Part shown: in pieces, positions 47,710 through 51,481 of the stretch
Layout of the letters: every line of letters begins with the position of its first letter
How positions within the stretch are numbered: position 1 is the stretch's first letter
DNA from: Comamonadaceae bacterium
Lineage (GTDB): Bacteria > Pseudomonadota > Gammaproteobacteria > Burkholderiales > Burkholderiaceae_C
Assembly: GCA_947450895.1 (NCBI GenBank)
Contig: CANFWT010000012.1
Span: 1-51,481 of the forward strand
Length of the DNA stretch: 51,481 bases
Direction of reading: 5' to 3'
Notes under the pieces: model-generated
Seen by the model: the letters and a program-made list of their open reading frames with translations, nothing else
The model's database searches: none
What the model was told of the DNA's origin: nothing
Made by a program: the position numbers and the translations under genes

Positions 47710-48369
47710 GGTGAACTCATTTCTTGATCAAGAGCACCCACTTTGCTCTTATCAAAGCGCATGGGATGAGCCTGCCGCACTGTTCTTAAACGCATGTGTT
47801 TTGGCTGAAAGAACTGCCCGCAAGGTCATCTCGTGAGCTTGTGTCGTACAAATTCAACATTGAGGCGCTAACTAGAATCCAGGGGTTCCTGATTCCCGAT
47901 AGCCCACTTGATTCATATCTGGCCCTGCGAGGCGCTTTTGGCACAGATGCCTGCGCGGAAGTGGCTTTGCTGCAGACGCTGGAACAAGGCCAGTCTGGCT
48001 CCCACACCCACTTCTACAGCTTGGACTGGTCGCGCAGCATTGCTCTGGACGATATCGCCAATGTCAGCGTGCCCGGGGCGTTCCAGGGGCTTGCCCGGGC
48101 GCGAACGCTAGCAGTTTCAGATGACCGATAAACTGCTTGGGTGGAGTCTGTGCGCCACTTCATCAGATCGGCGGCACGCGCCTGATGCCATCAAACATGG
48201 CAGATTACTACTTATGACCTGTAAACTCTGTCTAAAGAAAATAATTCCACCGCCATACATGGAGGGGATCATGCCGGTCAATCCAAACCAGTCATCAGAA
48301 CTACCGGGTACATCGCGCCCTGGGAGCAGTCACGCCACCAACCCCGCGACCTGACCAAACAACTTTCCC
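47710..48369. other. 660-base stretch without a confident gene
   Basis: The left end should hold the promoter of the minus-strand lipoprotein gene. A plus-strand frame at 47796-48131 is open for 111 residues (see separate entry). Another frame from ATG 48214 begins MTCKLCLKK, reminiscent of the CxxC start of some HNH-type proteins, but it ends after 46 residues with no further similarity; it may be a remnant. No promoter for hsdM can be named. Confidence 0.4.
47796..48131 (+). CDS. Uncertain open frame, 111 residues
   Basis: The frame starts with GTG 47796 and has codon use compatible with coding, including the phrases FLIPDSPLDSYLALRGAFG and QGQSGSHTHFYSLDW. I recognise no family, and there is no strong ribosome site. 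It may be a small gene or the remnant of a larger one in this patchy accessory region. Confidence 0.3.
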   Translation: MFWLKELPARSSRELVSYKFNIEALTRIQGFLIPDSPLDSYLALRGAFGTDACAEVALLQTLEQGQSGSHTHFYSLDWSRSIALDDIANVSVPGAFQGLARARTLAVSDDR

Positions 48370-49824
48370 ATGTTCGAACAAACCTTTAAAAATATAGACG
48401 ACATCCTGCACAAAGACGCAGGCTGCACCAGCGAGCTGGATTACACCGAGCAATCGTCCTGGCTGCTGTTCCTGAAGTACCTGGACGCACTAGAGGCCGA
48501 CAAGGCACTTGAGGCTGAGCTAGACGGCAAAAAATACAGCTTCATCATCGACAAAGCCTACCGCTGGGAGACATGGGCCACACCTAAGGGTGCTGATGGC
48601 AAGTTGGACCACAACACCGCCATGACAGGCGACGACCTGCGCGACTTCGTCAACAACAAATTGTTTGCCTACCTGCACGGCTTCAAACAACGGGCCAGCG
48701 GGCCGCAGACCATCGAATACAAAATTGGCGAGGTGTTTGGAGAGATCAAAAACCGCATTCAGAGCGGCTACAACCTGCGCGATGTGATTGAGCTGGTGGA
48801 CGAGTTGCGCTTTCGGTCGCAGACCGAGAAGCACGAACTCTCGCACCTCTATGAGACCAAGATCAAAAACATGGGCAACGCCGGACGCAACGGCGGTGAG
48901 TACTACACGCCCCGGCCTCTGATCCGCGCCATGATCCAGGTGGTGGCCCCCAAGATCGGTGAGCGCATTTACGACGGTGCTTGCGGCTCGGCAGGCTTTT
49001 TGTGCGAAGCCTTTGACTACCTGCAACGCCAGCCCAACCTGAGCACCTCTGACCAAAAGACGCTGCAAACCCGCACCTTCTACGGCAAAGAGAAAAAGAG
49101 CCTGGCCTACGTTATTGCGATCATGAACATGATCCTGCACGGCATTGAAGCCCCCAACATCGTGCACGCAAACACCCTGGCCGAGAACATTGCCGACATT
49201 CAGGACAAAGACCGTTTTGACGTGATCCTGGCCAACCCACCGTTTGGAGGCAAAGAGCGCAAAGAGGTGCAGCAAAACTTTCCGGTCAAAACCGGCGAGA
49301 CGGCGTTTCTGTTTTTGCAGCACTTCATCAAGTCGCTCAAAGCCGGTGGGCGTGCCGCCATCGTCATCAAGAACACTTTTTTAAGCAACACCGACAACGC
49401 CAGTGTGAGCCTGCGCAAGCTGTTGCTGGAGAGCTGCAACCTGCACACCGTACTGGACTGCCCCGGCGGCACCTTTCAGGGTGCGGGCGTCAAAACCGTG
49501 GTGCTGTTCTTTGAAAAAGGCGCCCCCACGCGCAAGGTCTGGTTCTACCAGTTGGACGTGGGCCGCAACATGGGCAAAACCAACCCGCTCAACGATGCTG
49601 ACTTGGTGCCGTTCATAACAGCGCAAAAAACCTTTGCCGATACGGCGCAGAGCTGGTCGGTGGATGTGGCAACGGTGAACGCCAGTACGTTTGACCTGTC
49701 GGTGAAGAACCCGACTGGCGGCGAAGTGGTGGCCCACCGCAGTCCGCAGGACATCATGGACGAGATCGCTGCGCTGGATGCGGAGGCTGCTGAAGTGCTG
49801 GCGTCGATTCGGGAGTTGTTGTGA
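48370..49824 (+). CDS. hsdM: Type I restriction-modification system methyltransferase subunit HsdM
   Basis: HsdM methylates adenine at N6 within the sequence chosen by HsdS. The 484-residue protein has the helical HsdM N-domain (to about residue 150), EYYTPRPLI, the SAM-binding motif GACGSAGFL near 203-211 and the catalytic NPPF near 289-292 followed by GGKE. All catalytic motifs look intact. It is followed 109 bases later by hsdS. No hsdR is visible; it may lie beyond the window or be missing. Confidence 0.95.
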   Translation: MFEQTFKNIDDILHKDAGCTSELDYTEQSSWLLFLKYLDALEADKALEAELDGKKYSFIIDKAYRWETWATPKGADGKLDHNTAMTGDDLRDFVNNKLFAYLHGFKQRASGPQTIEYKIGEVFGEIKNRIQSGYNLRDVIELVDELRFRSQTEKHELSHLYETKIKNMGNAGRNGGEYYTPRPLIRAMIQVVAPKIGERIYDGACGSAGFLCEAFDYLQRQPNLSTSDQKTLQTRTFYGKEKKSLAYVIAIMNMILHGIEAPNIVHANTLAENIADIQDKDRFDVILANPPFGGKERKEVQQNFPVKTGETAFLFLQHFIKSLKAGGRAAIVIKNTFLSNTDNASVSLRKLLLESCNLHTVLDCPGGTFQGAGVKTVVLFFEKGAPTRKVWFYQLDVGRNMGKTNPLNDADLVPFITAQKTFADTAQSWSVDVATVNASTFDLSVKNPTGGEVVAHRSPQDIMDEIAALDAEAAEVLASIRELL

Positions 49825-49933
49825 TTGCTTCTCAATTTATGGCGGCTTGCCCGCGCGCTCCGTGTGCTATAGGCGGATTTGACTTGTATTTACCCTTGCA
49901 GCCGTTGCAATTGGCATTGTCGGAGTTAGGGGT

Positions 49934-51013
49934 ATGACAGCGAAGTGGGCGATACGGCGACTTGGTGATCTACTTGAAGTTCAAAATGGCTACGCATTCG
50001 ACTCCAAAGAGTTCAACCCTTCAAAAGGCATGCCTCTAATCCGTATCCGCAGTTTGAATGCCGGTGTGGAGACTAAAACTCGATTTAGCGGTAGCTATGA
50101 CAACAAATATGTTGTCAATGCAGGCGACCTGCTTATTGGGATGGATGGTGAGTTTGGCTGCTACGCGTGGAAAGGCGAGCCTGCGCTCCTCAATCAACGA
50201 GTTTGTCGGCTTCAGGGCTTTGACCTAAAGTTGTTACCACGGTTTTTGTTCTATGGGGTGAATAGCTATTTGAAGGCGATTGAGGAAGTCACAGGCTACA
50301 CCACAGTGAAGCATCTTTCCTCGAAGCAGATACTTGATATTGACTTTCCCATCCCTCCGCTCCCCGAACAGCAACACATCGTCACCCTCCTCGACGAAGC
50401 CTTTGACGGCATCGCCACCGCCAAGGCCCATACCGAGAAGAATCTACAGAATGCGCTGGCCATTTTTGAGAGTCACCTGCAGTCGGTGTTTGACGACCAG
50501 GGCGCAGGTTGGAAACGCATTTCGTTTGAAGATGTGGTGGATAGCGAATGCACCTTGTCTTACGGCATCGTTCAACCGGGTGAGGAGTACGCTGGCGGCA
50601 TGCCGATTGTTCGCCCAACGGACTTAGGCGGAAGAACAATTGAAATCGAAGGACTCAAGCGCATTGATCCAGCCCTAGCAGCCTCATACCGCCGCACCAC
50701 TTTACGCGGAGGTGACCTTCTGCTTTGTGTCCGAGGCACAACCGGCCAAATTTCTACAGCATGCAAGGAGCTCGCTGGTGCAAACGTGACCCGTGGCATT
50801 GTTCCGATTTTCTTTGAACCAACGGTAGTGGCGCAGGACTTCGGTTACTACTTGATGTGTTCGGGCTTTGTTCAGACCCAAATCAAAGAGAAGACCTATG
50901 GCACCGCTCTGCAGCAAATCAATATTGGTGATTTGAGAAAATTGAAGCTCGCAATACCGCCGTTGGCGGAGCAAGCGGCTTTGACGGCTAGATTTGATGA
51001 ATTGGGTGGGTAA
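49934..51013 (+). CDS. hsdS: Type I restriction-modification specificity subunit HsdS, 3' end truncated
   Basis: HsdS has two target-recognition domains that read the two half-sites, separated by helical conserved regions. The first domain (residues 1-150) ends with the conserved IPPLPEQQHIVTLLDEAFDGI helix; the second starts near 195 and ends with IPPLAEQAALTARFDEL followed at once by GG and a stop. Intact relatives continue with a long helix here, so the C-terminal helix that pairs with the first is missing. The break coincides with the left end of an IS3-family element, so the last residues are IS-derived. Half the dimer spacer is lost, so activity is doubtful. Confidence 0.88.
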   Translation: MTAKWAIRRLGDLLEVQNGYAFDSKEFNPSKGMPLIRIRSLNAGVETKTRFSGSYDNKYVVNAGDLLIGMDGEFGCYAWKGEPALLNQRVCRLQGFDLKLLPRFLFYGVNSYLKAIEEVTGYTTVKHLSSKQILDIDFPIPPLPEQQHIVTLLDEAFDGIATAKAHTEKNLQNALAIFESHLQSVFDDQGAGWKRISFEDVVDSECTLSYGIVQPGEEYAGGMPIVRPTDLGGRTIEIEGLKRIDPALAASYRRTTLRGGDLLLCVRGTTGQISTACKELAGANVTRGIVPIFFEPTVVAQDFGYYLMCSGFVQTQIKEKTYGTALQQINIGDLRKLKLAIPPLAEQAALTARFDELGG

Positions 51014-51069
51014 TCCCCCCAATAGACCAAAGGCCCTAGAAGTAGAATTTTCCAAGAAGGAAGTTCTAC

Positions 51070-51333
51070 GTGAAGAAGTCAAGATTTACTGACAGCCAGA
51101 TCATGGCTGCCTTGAAGCGTGTTGAAGTCGGTCTGCCGGTACCGGAGATCTGCCGTGAGTTGGGCATCAGCACCGCCACGTTCTACAAGTGGCGCGCCAA
51201 GTTCGGCGGCATGGACACCTCCATGATCACCCGCATGAAGGAGCTCGAAGACGAGAACCGGCGCCTCAAGAAGATGTACCTCGAAGAAAAGCTCAAGGCC
51301 GAAATCGCCAACGAGTACCTCGCAAAAAAGTAG
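51070..51333 (+). CDS. IS3-family transposase OrfA
   Basis: The 87-residue product starts at GTG 51070 and has the HTH_Tnp_1 helix-turn-helix (VPEICRELGISTATFYKWRAKFG, quoted as VPEICRELGIS and TATFYKWRAKFG) and a leucine-zipper-like coiled coil (KELEDENRRLKKMYLEEKL). OrfA binds the IS ends. It ends at TAG 51331 directly after the slippery heptamer A6G (51324-51330), where ribosomes can slip by -1 to make the OrfAB transposase. Confidence 0.94.
   Translation: MKKSRFTDSQIMAALKRVEVGLPVPEICRELGISTATFYKWRAKFGGMDTSMITRMKELEDENRRLKKMYLEEKLKAEIANEYLAKK
51324..51330 (+). other. Programmed -1 frameshift heptamer A6G
   Basis: The last codons of orfA read GCA AAA AAG TAG; the A AAA AAG heptamer is the classical -1 slippery site of IS3-family elements. 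The -1 frame is the one that carries the OrfB sequence. Confidence 0.85.
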
Positions 51334-51481
51334 CCCGGCCGTCTCGCAGGCGCGAGATGGCCAAAGAGGTTGTGCATCAGCGTGGGCTTGCCATACGGGT
51401 TGCCTGTGCCGTGTTCTCCATCAGCGAGTCCTGCTACCGCTACGAACCCAAACAGGACGCCGAGAACGCGCTCATCGCCGA
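51330..51481 (+). CDS. IS3-family transposase OrfB, N-terminal part, in -1 frame
   Basis: After a -1 slip at A6G, the frame continues with RRREMAKEVVHQRGLAIRVA and SISESCYRYEPK, the standard N-terminus of IS3 OrfB. OrfB carries the DDE (rve) catalytic core, which lies outside the window. The frame is open to the right edge. Confidence 0.9.

Larger units (their letters stand above)
51003..51481 (+). mobile_element. IS3-family insertion sequence, left part
   Basis: Sequence changes from hsdS to an IS at about 51003-51007; a TG dinucleotide typical of IS3 ends occurs at 51003 and at 51007, so the exact end is uncertain to a few bases. The inverted repeat GTAGAATTTTCC...GGAAGTTCTAC around 51040-51068 lies just before orfA. 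The element carries orfA and the start of orfB, and runs off the window. Confidence 0.8.

Overview
The window looks like a chromosome segment from a betaproteobacterium of the order Burkholderiales, most likely family Comamonadaceae (Rhodoferax/Polaromonas-like). The reasons are high GC in the core region, the gene neighbourhood dciA-like / M23 peptidase / secA / argJ / DUF815 ATPase / mutT / yacG-zapD-coaE-pilD-pilC-pilB, and a 14-gene nuo operon with separate nuoC and nuoD. This assignment is inferred from gene order and protein character only; no database search was possible.

Core region, 1-38.5 kb. It opens with the tail of a dihydroorotase-like gene and an acyltransferase. A DUF721 (DciA-like) gene and an M23 peptidase gene follow, divergently transcribed. 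Then come secA, argJ, a DUF815 ATPase and a MutT-type Nudix hydrolase on the plus strand. From 16.8 kb down to 7.9 kb one tightly packed minus-strand run makes dTDP-L-rhamnose (rfbB, rfbD, rfbA, rfbC), assembles type IV pili (pilB, pilC, pilD) and carries coaE, zapD and yacG. A tRNA-Leu(GAG) separates this run from the complete respiratory complex I operon nuoA-N (17.1-31.5 kb). A NudF-type Nudix hydrolase and a DUF1178 protein follow on the same strand. Next are a secreted protein-tyrosine-phosphatase-like protein whose catalytic Cys is replaced by Asp, a zinc alcohol dehydrogenase, a glycine-zipper envelope protein, an MsbA-like ABC exporter and a Tat-exported AttH/CrtC-like lipocalin.

Accessory region, 38.6 kb to the right edge. 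It starts at a displaced 3' fragment of tRNA-His followed directly by a tyrosine integrase, the usual signature of an integrated element. Gene content then changes: a higB-higA toxin-antitoxin pair, an unknown 291-residue protein, a small HTH protein, a tiny coupled ORF, a primase/helicase-type replication protein, and a downstream ORF that overlies an iteron-like repeat array around a palindrome (44451-44664), which may be the element's replication origin. Further right are a three-gene lipoprotein cluster (CsgG-like, DUF4810, DUF799/GNA1162), another lipoprotein, and a type I restriction-modification locus (hsdM, hsdS). hsdS looks cut short by an IS3-family insertion sequence whose orfA and start of orfB, joined by an A6G slippery site, run off the right edge. 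No second att copy or intact tRNA-His was found, so the right end of the element is not defined here.

The most unusual signals are the Cys-to-Asp secreted phosphatase homologue, the iteron/palindrome array at the end of the replication gene, the branched palindromes after higA, and the IS-disrupted hsdS.
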